64,000 bases of DNA from contig JALRME010000007.1 of assembly GCA_026120035.1 (NCBI GenBank), positions 806,001-870,000 on the forward strand, written 5' to 3'. Both the position numbers and the translations under genes were made by a program. The notes below the pieces were generated by a model, which was given only the letters and a program-made list of their open reading frames with translations, ran no database searches and had not been told where the DNA came from. This DNA comes from Coleophoma eucalyptorum. Taxonomy: Eukaryota > Ascomycota > Leotiomycetes > Helotiales > Dermateaceae. This document shows, piece after piece, positions 31,816-41,803 of the stretch; positions within the stretch are counted from its first letter, which is position 1, and each line of letters begins with the position of its first letter.

Positions 31816-33211
31816 AACCATTCTTTGTCCACGTGGTTTACATACAATGGTGGTTTCGTCCTCGTAACTCTCTGCATTCTTGCGATTTGCTTCTGGAAGA
31901 TACGTGAACAGAATAACTTCATCGGAGGAAGGGCTAAAGTAAGTTTTCCACAAAGCCAATGCACCGGAAACCTTTTCGCCCTTGAGATCCATTTCATATT
32001 TCATCGTTATGCAAATCAATAAGCACAACTAAGAATTTCTGCACAAAATCTACAAACCATCATGATGATTACGAAAAGCACGTCCCGGTGGCAACATGTG
32101 AATTCCCAATCGTCGAGCCTCTACCGGATTTTGATTGGGAACGACTGAGCCTCTACAACTGCGGCTATATAAACCCAAAACTCACATTACAATGGGTAAG
32201 TAATAAGTTAGAGTCTAGATTTAAATGCATAAGTTTGCTGAAATTAGTCCAGCTATGGAAAAGTCCCATATCTCAGAATTAATTCAAATGGACAACACAT
32301 ACCTCGATCGAATTCAGCTACGAAGAAGCATAATAAAAGGCCATCCAGCCATCGTTCTGGGTGCTAATGAGACCGTTAAGCCCTCTGTTGACGAAGTTTA
32401 CACCTGGATGTTCGGAAAATATCTCCCCGTCCGATATCCACGAATGTTCAGATTGGGATCTAGCACCACAGGAAGCCCCATCGTAGAAAACCTAGTAACT
32501 TCTGAGGAAATTCCCCTTTCCCCGCCGGCTCTGCCATTGAGGCTCTCAGAACCCTCGGATCGCATGTGGATGACGAATTCCTCTTCCTCTTGCCGTCTCC
32601 TGACGGAGATGGTCTTTCTTTACATGGATTTGTAACCTGTTTTCCTAACGGGTTTGATACGGGGAAAAAATTGAATATGAAACTACGTGATATCCATATC
32701 CCAGTCCCGGGATACAAAGAAAAACTTGAAAAGAGCATGGAAAGATACTTTGACCGTACTGAACCGGGAACATACATCAAACGCGCAAATGTGGGTCGGA
32801 TAGCATTGTGACCTGGATCTGCATTTTGCTAAAATATCAATAGTGGACTATTACAACGACAGATACGCCATTTACACCGACTGGAAATCATTTGCACGAA
32901 AATGATGTAGTTGTGCCAGAAGATGTTGACATCAGCAAGGTAAGTGATCAATCTGAGATCTTGCGAACCACGAACTTAACATTGTTTAGGCAAGGATGCG
33001 AGTAGAACAACAAGTTGTACACCGTTTGCCAAATTCCAGAGCTTTTCTATTAACTTTCAAGACGTATCTCTATCCTGTCACGAGAATAAAGGAGGAAGGA
33101 CAAGGTGAACAGCTTGCAACAGCTATTGACGGTCTGCGGACTGGCAATGTACCCGCTTTCTACTTGTATAAGAGGGCTGCGGTCTGGGGGATTCTGTTAA
33201 AGCATATTTAA
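31816..33211 (+). pseudogene. DUF3445 (heme N-demethylase-like) gene with frameshifts
   Basis: Plus-strand pieces follow the order of a DUF3445 (PF11927) protein. An N-terminal membrane segment (NGGFVLVTLCILAICFW, about 31845) comes first, then EPLPDFDW. A frame change at about 32139 leads to TTEPLQLRLYKPKTHITMG, which ends at a GTAAGT site near 32198. Then comes MEKSHISELIQMDNTYLDRI with KYLPVRYPRMF to about 32515. Another frame change leads to LRTLGSHVDDEFLFLLP, FVTCFPNGFDTGKK and a DIHIPVPGYKEKL segment. Introns at 32791-32843 (RAN|WTITTTDTPF) and 32940-32989 (DISK|ARMRVEQQ) are clean, and the end is PAFYLYKRAAVWG with a stop at 33209-33211. Each frame change fits loss of one base in a short homopolymer (about 32139, 32198 and 32515). 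Relatives bind heme and act in oxidative N-demethylation. Read literally the gene is dead; sequence error is the alternative. Confidence 0.65.
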
Positions 33212-33664
33212 GAAGTTAAGCATAAGTGATCATGAACATTCATTAGAATGGATGGTCAAGCGACTCGAGGCTTTAGATTAGCACGATAAGCAAGACTGCA
33301 TTGCTAATAGAACTTCTCATATTGAGTATAACATTACTGCATTTAGGATTATATCATTGATTGTGTTCAAACGAAATATAAAACAATATGATATTGAAAT
33401 TTCCATACTGCCAAATTCAAATATCTCACAGTACAGCGGCCCGCAAGAACGAAAGTCGCAAGATCTTGACTTCTATTTCCTCTGTATCAATATTAAATTC
33501 TAATGGTTTTGATCCCAATTAAAAACTCGCAACCTGTGTTACGCGGGTGTCTAGGGACTGGATTTCCGGGTATAGGGGTTTGGCAGCGCTGTAGGCCCTA
33601 CGCTCTTTTATTTACAGACTACGTTATGGAAACTTCATGTATCTAATTTTTTGTTCAATTTTAA
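33212..33664. other. Intergenic, AT-rich
   Basis: AT-rich DNA between the DUF3445 gene and repeat copy B. No coding region recognised. Confidence 0.4.
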
Positions 33665-33857
33665 TTGTTGGCTTACGTTAGGTAATGTAGGATTTGACTT
33701 GTAGGTCAAACAGGTGATTTCAATCAGAAGTAATATAATAGATGTTGATTGAAGAGAGTGTGAGGCAGAGAGGTATAAGTACCTCCCTCGCTAAGAGTAC
33801 TGTATGTGACATGTGACTAGGTCTCGTGATTGACCTTTTGTAAATAGCATTCCGACA
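33665..33857 (+). mobile_element. Inverted-end repeat, copy B (5'-truncated)
   Basis: Matches copies A and C from the GTTGGCTTACGTTAGGTAAT region to the right end CATTCCGACA, but lacks the left inverted end. The palindromic AGAGAGGTATAAGTACCTC core is kept with one change. It lies 33 bp from the stop codon of the FAD oxidoreductase gene, so it may contribute to that gene's 3' end. Confidence 0.75.
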
Positions 33858-33890
33858 GTAATAGTAAGGTTATATACACATTACCATCAC

Positions 33891-35357
33891 TCAGACCTTT
33901 GAGATTTTGAAACCCCCAGGAGCTTGCGTCTGGAAAACACCTTCCGGGTCATACTTCAGAGCCGTCTCCTTGATGGCTGCGGGATTCAGCAGCGAAGCTA
34001 AGGGATCCTGCAATTTATCTGCATAATTGATATACGTCCAGTCAACAAATGCGTCCACCGACTTTGCATAACCATCCACCTCTTTCAAGTATTCCTGCGA
34101 TACCTGGTATCCGAAGTCGCGGATCTCCGGGCCAGAGGCATCGATCTCTTCCTGGCTGATGTTGACGGACAACAGCATGGAGATGGTGTTTCGGCCTTTT
34201 AGGTGCTGGTCTAATCCCATGACATTGCCACCGAGATCGTCACCAAGCTTACTATAGAAGCCAGGAAGCGATTGGAAGAGGCAGAGGGTGCTGAACTTTC
34301 CAGTCTTACACCTAGCAGCAATCTTGGCTACCATCCCAGCGTGGATCTCAACGCATTTGGCCATGACACGCTCATCATTGAGGAAGGTGGTGGTCTGCCA
34401 GAAGTTATGGTAGTTGGGAGGCTGTTCCAACATCATAGCAAAGTCAGCTAGCTTCGTCTGCTTGAAGTCCTGGAGGAAGTGAGGAGCTGCCAAAAGCTGT
34501 TTCAGCTCGGGAGGGTTCTCAATCGCCTTGGTATTTGCAGCAAAGGCAGTGATGATGATCTTCTGGAAGTTGGCGGGCTCATAGTTCCACAGCACGATAT
34601 ATGAGCTGTTTGGGTTGTCTTTCAGCTCTTCCGTGTAGTTATACATGGCCTTTACATGAGCAGCCGTGCTCGCCTCGTCGGCCTCACTCAGGATCATACC
34701 GGCCCATAGTCCATCGTATGGCAACGCCCTGACATCGAATCGCGTTACAATACCAAAATTACCGCCGCTCGCGCCCTTCAACGAACGCCACAGATCAGAA
34801 TTCTCATCCTTATTTGCATTTACCACTCGTCCATCCGCAAGGACCACTTCAGCGTTAAGTATTTGATCACAGCAAAACCCAACTCGAGAGATGTACCATG
34901 AGATTCCACCTCCTGTGAGAAGTCCACCAACGCCCACAGAGGCAGTCCGTCCACCAGCAACGGTGATCTTTCTCCCCTCGAGACTCACATATACATCGCG
35001 CCATCTAGCACCGGGCTGGATACTGACAACTGTTTCATCAGCATTAACAGTCGTGTTGGTCATATGAACGCCTAAATCGATGGTGATGCCATCATCGATA
35101 TTGCTCGCTCCCCAGGCAATATGTCCACCACTCCTAACCGCAAAATGGGCATCCTTAATAGCGACCAGCGTCTTCACAATCTTGACCACATCCTCAGTCG
35201 TCTTCGGCACTAGGACTGCATGGGGCCGCTTGTGAGCGGTCACAGACCAGTAGCCACCATTTCGCTCGGCATATACCTCGGGGGTAGCTATGAGCGACTC
35301 CAAGCCGACATCTTTGAGGTACTGCAGGGCAGCTGATGCTGCTGCTTTGATAGGCAT
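33891..35357 (-). CDS. VAO-family FAD-linked oxidoreductase
   Basis: Single-exon protein of 488 residues. The PCMH-type FAD domain is clear: PHAVLVPKTTEDVVKIVKT (about 46-64), then FAVRSGGHIAWGAS (72-85) in which His79 is the usual covalent FAD ligand, then IDLGVHM, and VGVGGLLTGGGISW (141-154). In bicovalent berberine-bridge-like enzymes a Cys precedes that last motif (C-x-x-V-G); here the place reads GGRTASVG, so flavin attachment is probably single, through His79. The C terminus lacks the full BBE (PF08031) Y-x-N-Y-x-D block but has DWTYINYADKLQDP near 443-456, a related ending. No signal peptide is apparent (MPIKAAASAALQYLKD). These enzymes oxidise alcohols, sugars or secondary-metabolite intermediates with oxygen. 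It is flanked on both sides by copies of the inverted-end repeat. Confidence 0.87.
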   Translation of the reverse strand: MPIKAAASAALQYLKDVGLESLIATPEVYAERNGGYWSVTAHKRPHAVLVPKTTEDVVKIVKTLVAIKDAHFAVRSGGHIAWGASNIDDGITIDLGVHMTNTTVNADETVVSIQPGARWRDVYVSLEGRKITVAGGRTASVGVGGLLTGGGISWYISRVGFCCDQILNAEVVLADGRVVNANKDENSDLWRSLKGASGGNFGIVTRFDVRALPYDGLWAGMILSEADEASTAAHVKAMYNYTEELKDNPNSSYIVLWNYEPANFQKIIITAFAANTKAIENPPELKQLLAAPHFLQDFKQTKLADFAMMLEQPPNYHNFWQTTTFLNDERVMAKCVEIHAGMVAKIAARCKTGKFSTLCLFQSLPGFYSKLGDDLGGNVMGLDQHLKGRNTISMLLSVNISQEEIDASGPEIRDFGYQVSQEYLKEVDGYAKSVDAFVDWTYINYADKLQDPLASLLNPAAIKETALKYDPEGVFQTQAPGGFKISKV

Positions 35358-35624
35358 TGTTTTCTGCTTCTCGGCACAATCAACTTAGGGTTTGGGAGGA
35401 AATTAGGAGGCTTCGCAGATTCGTAGTACTGGCTTGCAAACGACTTTTCTTCACGTGGAACGTAAGGATATAAGCAGAGGGACGACTAGGCAGCTTAGAA
35501 ACAAACCACTCCACTTTCGACGATAGCTGGCCAGATAAAGGAATGATATGCAGCCAAGCACAAATTTTGATAGTAGGTCGCCTATAAACGTAAGCCGAGA
35601 AGATTACAAAAATGGCGATATAAC
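35358..35624. other. Promoter region of the FAD oxidoreductase
   Basis: Short upstream region ending at repeat copy C. No second gene. Confidence 0.4.
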
Positions 35625-35874
35625 TGTCGGAATGTCATTTACAGGTCAATCACGAGACGTAATCACATGTTATAGTATCCTTAGTGTTGGTTTACGTTGG
35701 GTAACGTAGGATTAGACTGGTAGATCAAACAGGTGATTTGATTCAGAAGTCATTATAGATGTTGATTGAAGAGAGTGTGAGGCAGAGAGGTATAAGTACC
35801 TCTCTCGCTAAGAATACTGTAGGTGACATGTGACTAGGTCTCGTGATTGTCCTATTGTAAATGACATTCCGACA
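35625..35874 (+). mobile_element. Inverted-end repeat, copy C (full length)
   Basis: A complete 250-bp copy, TGTCGGAATGTCATTTACAG to TGTAAATGACATTCCGACA, with inverted ends of about 35 bp in which the outer 19 bases are perfectly complementary. If one adds flanking bases, TAAC on the left and GTTA on the right extend the inversion, so the true end could be TA plus a TC1-like terminus. The core palindrome with a TATAAGTA box is present. It sits about 270 bp upstream of the FAD oxidoreductase start. Confidence 0.8.
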
Positions 35875-36025
35875 GTTAGCGAGAGAGGTATTAATACCTC
35901 TCTGCCTCACACTCTCTTCAATAGAACATGAATGAACCAACTACTTATGAACACAACTTGAACCTGATTTGATTTGATTTGAGAGTCACCTCTTAAGTTA
36001 CCTAACGTAAACCAATAATAACTAA
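35875..36025 (-). mobile_element. Inverted partial copy of the repeat (copy D)
   Basis: Immediately after copy C the sequence reads the core in reverse: GTTAGCGAGAGAGGTATTAA then TACCTCTCTGCCTCACACTC, and continues to ACCTAACGTAAACCAATAAT near 36020, matching the reverse complement of the left half of the element. The middle differs from the other copies, with a GATTTGATTTGATTT stretch. Its right inverted end was not found, so it is a truncated, head-to-tail-inverted neighbour. Confidence 0.65.
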
Positions 36026-37284
36026 ACATATGCTGTGAAAGGAGTATTTTGTACTTGGAATTAGCCGAGAAGTCCATCACTGCAATTTCCTTCCCACATA
36101 AATGCCTATACACACCTCGAAGTAAGTATATAGGTTATCGGAGACTGAATATATTTGTATATTCCTAGCATTCTAGGATTCAAATTTTCTATATGCCGTT
36201 TTTAAACAAGATCGTACATTATACAACCGTTAGCCGCTAACGTTACCAGATCGTCAAGGGAGGTATGATGTTGATATCCTTCTTTCGAGAGGAGATCATC
36301 GAGGTTGGAGTTGACATAGCGCTTACAAATCATAGGAACTTCCAACTACGCCATAATAAGTCCAACGTCGAAATGGCGAGAAGATATAAACAAAGAGGGT
36401 ATTCAAGATTGGTTCCGTCGCTGGCAGCGGATAGTACACACAGAAAAGTAAAAGCAACGTAATTATGCGTAGCTGACCTTAGTGAGGATTTCCTAAAGCT
36501 ATATAGGAGTGAAGATGGGGGGAAGCTAAGTGCCTCGCCGTTGACTGATACTATAGTCCTCCATTTTGTATGTTAGGGAGTAAAGGTTAGATGTGAGCTG
36601 CAAATCCAGTTAAAATACAGCCTCGCAATAATATAGAGGTTTTCGTGCATAGTTGCAATGACGCCAAACCCACCAATCGTAGCCAGACATTGAACCTACC
36701 AGCTAGCTCTGTACGCCATTCGATATCCATACACGATTAAGTTAAGACTTGTTTTTGTCGCTAGAATTTATTTCCACAGTAGATAGGACCATTTCCGCAT
36801 CAATGAGAAGCAAGACTGCTAATACTATACAATACTTTACTCCAAATAATCTATACTTCGACGCTTGTAAAAGGAGACATAGTATTAAATAAACAAAATT
36901 ACTTAAGGTTAAGTTATTTGGAATTTAGTTAGATATTTGACTGCGGGATTCTCGGCTCGTAGGGATATCGGATAGGTTCAAAGTTAATGTGCGAGTTAAA
37001 ATGTCGTGTCAGCAGTTGCCTTCGAAATTTCAAAGTCAGGTTTATCGTGCTATAAGCGAGCGATCGTAACTAGTTCCGTGTTCTCATGTTTCTTTCCACA
37101 TTGGGCTAGAACAGACAGTCCAGAGCTAAAATGGCAATGATGGTGTATTTCGGCGAGAAATAACCGACGACGACGACGGCACTTCACTCTCAAGAACAAT
37201 ACTGGACTGGGAAAACAACGAACATATCTCGTTTGGTCCCAAATATCTATCGATGCCTGCATCAAAGTTAAAGCCTTCTTCAAA
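36026..37284. other. Intergenic, nothing recognised
   Basis: About 1.25 kb without a supported gene. Short reading frames at 36265-36462 and 37050-37301 lack motifs. Confidence 0.4.
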
Positions 37285-38916
37285 ATGGCGGACAGTACCA
37301 AAAGTAAAAGGTGCTATTCTTGTCTTGTGTTAACCCGGCCATGATTAACCAAATCCATGAATAGGTTGTCATGAATGCTCGCAGCGTCGAATTAGCTGCG
37401 ACCGTGCTAGGCCTCACTGTCAAAAGTGCATTCAGAAGGGTTTGTCATGTTCGGGACTGGGTGTTAGGATCAGATTCGCGTACGACGCTGCTCGTCAAAG
37501 GAAAAGGACTCAGCCAGGCGCTCGATCGTAAGATTGTGATCCTACCATCCTTGCATGTAATACCTACTGACCTTTACAAGCCCGGAGTATGCCTTAATAG
37601 CCAATTCTGATACTGCTAGCAATCAGCAGGAACTGTGTGAGGAGCAGGAAAGCTCTCTTGAGAACAAACCTGAAAATGCTATATCTGCAGACCAGGTACC
37701 CTTTAATGATGAAGACTTCCACAAACCCCCTAACCTTGATGATCCCCAAGATATCGATATCATGAGTTCAGGAAGTTTAATATCGTTACAAGGAACTCAA
37801 TACCAGCAATTCTGCAACGCAATTTTACCAACACCCCCCCCCCCCAAGCATCACTTGAGTGGCCCATTGATGGCATCGGTGGACAGAGAAGATTCTTACT
37901 TAACTATTGTATATTTCAAACGGTATTCCGTATAATAAACTATTCTAACTTTTCACATAGTTTCTCAGAACATTGCAACCGCCATGGTTTGCATTGATGA
38001 TGAGTTTAACGGATACCGTAATCTGATACTTCCTATCGCTGAAGAGCATCAGATTGTTCTTAATGCTGTTATGGCTGCATCAACACATCACTTTTCCTTA
38101 AAGCATGATCGAATGCATTCTTGGGCCGAAAAATATCGTCTGAATACCATTAGCTGCTTGAGACAAAGATCTAAGACATTAAGTGGCACTTATCTCAATG
38201 ATGAGATAAGCATTAGTGTAATAGTTCTACTCTTGATCACTGAAATGATCACTGCAGGCCCTGATTTCCCCGTTATTTTCCAGACACTTATATGTGCTAT
38301 TAAAGCCATTGGTGGAGAAAAGGCGCTGGAAAACAGCGCCCTTGGGTGTTTCCTTATCCTACAGATAAGAAAATATGCCTTCATCTCTGGGTATACCTAA
38401 ATATAAAGACTAACAACAGTATTTAGGATGCAACTTTATGCAGAGCCACTGTTAGGAGAAGAAAACGGAGTGTTCACCGTTAGTGTTTTATTCAAACAGA
38501 ACGTCGAGTTTCTACATAAAATATCTCGCATTCGACCCGAACTCTCCGAATCAATATCATGCGTTATTAGTGTTATCGAATAAGCTTGCGACATTTATTT
38601 ACATCGGGCCATCAATAATGTTCCATATGAATTAACTCTGAGTCTGGTTGAGAAATTTAAAGAAACTTCGGAATTGATCCTGCCCGGATCTCCAGGCGAG
38701 CACATTCTAACATGGGCGCACTTCATTGTCGCTGCTGAAAGCTCGACCGCAGAACACAGAAAGTTGTTCGAAGAAAAGTTACTGAAATTTTATAATCGAA
38801 TAGGGGTTTTAAATACTCTAGCAGCCATTTCGTTGCTGAAATGGTTATGGACAAATCAATCCGATATGCGATGGACCCTATTACTTCCAGATAACTCACC
38901 ACCTTTTATCATGTAG
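37285..38916 (+). pseudogene. Zn2Cys6 regulator with frameshift and stop
   Basis: The gene begins MADSTKSKR at 37285. After an intron ending at a TAG near 37364 comes the zinc cluster CHECSQRRISCDRARPHC then QKCIQKGLSC, with correct C-X2-C-X6-C and C-X2-C-X6-C spacing. Intron 37528-37580 is clean. The next exon (37581-37908) has an acidic linker, and a 12-C run at 37834-37845 throws the frame: one more C would lead into ASLEWPIDGIGGQRRFLLNY. Intron 37909-37960 then joins FSQNIATAMVCIDDEFNGYR and the DUF3468-type helical region (LILPIAEEHQIVLNAVMAAS). After an unusually short 36-bp gap (38391-38426) the reading continues MQLYAEPLLGEENGVFTV, meets TAA at 38581-38583 (probably from CAA, Gln), and goes on ACDIYLHRAINNVPYEL to a final TAG. 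Two lesions make it a pseudogene as written. The 5' splice near 37320 is uncertain. Confidence 0.65.
37834..37845 (+). repeat. Poly-C run that breaks a regulator frame
   Basis: Twelve C in a row inside the linker exon of the Zn2Cys6 gene. With 13 C the frame downstream would join the conserved helical region, so the run length decides whether the gene reads through. Confidence 0.85.
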
Positions 38917-39844
38917 TTTACTATTACTACAAGGACAAATCAACCCGATACGATTCAGACTGATCAACCTTCTACCACCAATCGCTGACACTCTAAGTGC
39001 AGTGTCGGTAATTGGCCACCGTCTAGGCTAGGCGTCAGAAAATGGGATTGTGTATGATGTTCCTTCATTGCCTCGGCAGTTCTCCCCGTCGTAAGTTGGT
39101 GTTTTCCCCAACGTCAAGGATTCCACTAAAAAATAAAAGGCGACAATAGCGACAATGATCTCGTTAGTAACTGTTCAATATCATTATGGTTGGGGACGCC
39201 ATTTTGCCTATTTAACACATCGAAAATTCTATGCCATCAAGTACAATATAATAGGCCAGCCAACTAGTTAGTAAATCATCCTTAATTCTTTAAGATTTTC
39301 TCCACCATATTCTTACCCTTCTCTACAGGCATAATTTGATCTACTTGGGTTATTCAGCTTTCGTCCGTCTTGTTATCGATACTCTTTAGTAACAAAAAAT
39401 AGTGTTGTATAGTACTGTGGACCATGGTCTGGGCACAGCTCGTTACCAATGGTTTAGCTGGCGTTTCAATTTTCTTAGAACGCACAAATATCGAGATCCA
39501 TTAATAAGAATAACTAGAATACATGTTGAAAGTCAAATTCTTATGTGGATAGGCTTTGTATGCACTCCAGGTGTCAGTCAAGTCTGTCTCAGTCAAGAGC
39601 CTTTCAACACCATGTTCTTTTTGTTCAACAAAATAACTTTTCTGTAATAAACTCAGTCGGTATAGTATAGGAAGCCATATAGTATATGATGTTGTGGTTA
39701 TGGATACGTCCGTGGGTAATCCATAAGTAAATAATTAACAAATGATCAATTAACGGGCCAATTTGTTGATTATTGAGTGCGTATGACGAATTCTCTAGAA
39801 CATATCAACTCGCTTTTCCACAGTGGCAACTGTTAAACATATTC
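38917..39844. other. Intergenic, nothing recognised
   Basis: AT-rich DNA. A reading frame at 39402-39647 has no recognisable features. Confidence 0.4.
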
Positions 39845-40723
39845 TTAAAGCTCGATGGCCCGCTGATTCCTCAGATCATATGCACCTTCGCTCACCACCA
39901 AGCTGCCGCTCACAATTTCTAGCATCTCTATCCCAGCCAACTTGTCCACAATATGGCATAGCGTTGGTAGCTTCTCGAATCCAAGAGAATGGAACGAGAG
40001 TGTTGCATGCGCTGTTTTTGCACTTCTCAACACCCTCGCGGCACTCGATGCTGGGGCCGAAGGCGAAAAGGTTGGGTACTCGATATCAGCAATCCCTGGA
40101 CAACCTGTCCGCGGAATGTACTTGTAGTGCAGTAAACCCTCGTTTGCTGGCGGTTCGTCGCTTGTGGGTCTCGGCAATGGCTCGTCCACCAAATCCTGCA
40201 ACAGAAGCTCCCCAAAAGTCGAATCCTCCCACCCAAGTTGCAGGCTGTAATTTGTCTTGTTGTTTTCCTTGTCGCGCTCCTCCTTGTCTTCTATCGTAGA
40301 GTAGACTTTGGAAAACCCCAATTCCTCTCGGCCACTGATGATGGGATCGGCACGATTCTCGAAAAGGACGCTGAGATACCTCCCTCGCAGAAGCTCTCGT
40401 TTCCCTTGGCAGATGACATTGTGAATGTAAAGACCACAGTGATGGTATCCTCGACCTGCTAGCCAAGGGAGATTTTGCAGTCGTACATTAGTTACAGATG
40501 CAGTTGCAAGCCCATCCTTATCTAAAGAAGCCGGATCAATCTGGAAGCATTCATGTGGTAGAAAGCTACCTAGGTATGCCGCGTCGGCTTTGAATACCAC
40601 GGTTGACGTTAAACTTCGCACCTTGTCCCACCCAGTGTGTGGAACACCTTGGGCAGAATTCCTAGGACCTGGGAATGGCCCATATCCTAGAGGCATGCGA
40701 AAAAAAGCTTGTGGGGCGGCCAT
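39845..40723 (-). CDS. Acetoacetate-decarboxylase-like protein
   Basis: Single-exon protein of 292 residues. The family signature GREELGFSKVY (131-141) is present; its Lys139 matches the Schiff-base lysine of acetoacetate decarboxylases (R-E-x-x-G-x-P-K). YHHCGLYIHNVICQGKRELL and RGRYLSVLFENRADPIISG upstream of it form the barrel strands seen in the family. Fungal members with this fold usually act in secondary metabolism as decarboxylases, cyclases or dehydratases rather than making acetone. The usual Pro before the lysine is Ser here. It is about 300 bp from the next reading frame and 1.1 kb from an MFS transporter gene, a plausible but unproven small metabolic cluster. The ending EGAYDLRNQRAIEL is complete. 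Confidence 0.78.
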   Translation of the reverse strand: MAAPQAFFRMPLGYGPFPGPRNSAQGVPHTGWDKVRSLTSTVVFKADAAYLGSFLPHECFQIDPASLDKDGLATASVTNVRLQNLPWLAGRGYHHCGLYIHNVICQGKRELLRGRYLSVLFENRADPIISGREELGFSKVYSTIEDKEERDKENNKTNYSLQLGWEDSTFGELLLQDLVDEPLPRPTSDEPPANEGLLHYKYIPRTGCPGIADIEYPTFSPSAPASSAARVLRSAKTAHATLSFHSLGFEKLPTLCHIVDKLAGIEMLEIVSGSLVVSEGAYDLRNQRAIEL

Positions 40724-41803
40724 GACGCTGATATTGATTAATAATACCGAGTGATGTTGATTGTTGTCGAAGACAGAGCTTTGTGTTCTCTAGAAACCCC
40801 CGGTCTCACCGCTATATAAACAACCTGCAGGTCCGCATGAATGGTGACGGCGGACCCTCTCGGAAGTTCTTTCTTCCCACAGGTTCTCGGTAGCCTGAGA
40901 CTGGAAACACGAGATTTAGACGAACAATTGGGAGAGTTAGTAGACCTCTGGAGTTAGAAACTATAAAATTCTTGCCCCTATAATAGACAGTAATAATAAC
41001 TTTTTTTTGCAGATACCATATTAATCATGGATACACTTGAGGGCCATCACTTGGAGACTATGGGTACAAAAGCGGTTGTGGTCATCGGTGGAGGCAACAT
41101 TGGGCCTGATACGGACGCAATCATGACATACAACCCGGGTCTACGTTGTGGTGGAATATTATGGGCCCTTCTTTTTCGCGTCATCTCAACGTATATTCAA
41201 TATGAAATTTTTAGTCGTTTGGGCCTCAGAAGACGAGAAACGGTACGAAAGTGCCTGATAGTGTTGCTTCCGGTGGAAAGGAGTGTATCGAAGATCGGGA
41301 GGGGCTGGTGGGGACAGGCAAAGTTCCGATGCACGACATGGAATCCATGTAGCATTATTGGCTCCCTCCCTTGGTGCGCCCAGGTCTGGTACCTGAGGCA
41401 TGGAAGACAACCGCTTAAGGCCTTCTGGATCAACTACTTACGTGGTCGTCGTCGTGCTCTTATTTCCACCGGAGTCTGCAACTTTGTAAATGCACTTTCT
41501 TTCAGTTTTTTACTTCCTACCGCACTTCCCACCTCGTGCTATCCTCTAATACGCACTGTCTTGGGCAATACTGCCGACCCGGCATATACTTACATTATAT
41601 CAACTGCATAAAGTGTTACTTCATGGTTATATAAAACTTATCTTAATTCCATCAACGTCTCAAGGCTATACTATAGACATTAAACTATAATAGCCATGAG
41701 GCACTTACTAACATTATCATTACTCTCGTAGATAAAGAGGGAAGACTGTCAAATCCAGCCCGCTGGACTAACAACTGTACTAATATACAGGCGAAGGCTC
41801 ACC
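40724..41803. other. Region with one uncertain reading frame
   Basis: The plus-strand frame at 41027-41611 (194 codons) starts MDTLEGHHLETMGTKAVVVI and runs GGGNIGPDTDAI, which superficially recalls the GxGxxG start of an FAD or NAD(P) enzyme, but the rest (Trp, Arg and Cys-rich, no further motifs) does not continue that fold. A second plus frame from about 41201 reads MKFLVVWASEDEKRYE and stops early. Either may be the relic of a small enzyme gene. No intact gene is supported. The left 300 bp is the promoter of the decarboxylase-like gene. Confidence 0.3.

Noticed and set aside
35875..36025. Copy C as an insertion inside copy D
   Set aside because: The sequence left of copy C does not contain the missing part of copy D, so nested insertion is not supported.
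41027..41611. A 194-codon plus frame starting with a GGG-like nucleotide-binding motif
   Set aside because: Only the first 25 residues resemble a dinucleotide-binding start; the rest has no FAD or NAD(P) enzyme features, so I left it as an uncertain frame and not a gene.
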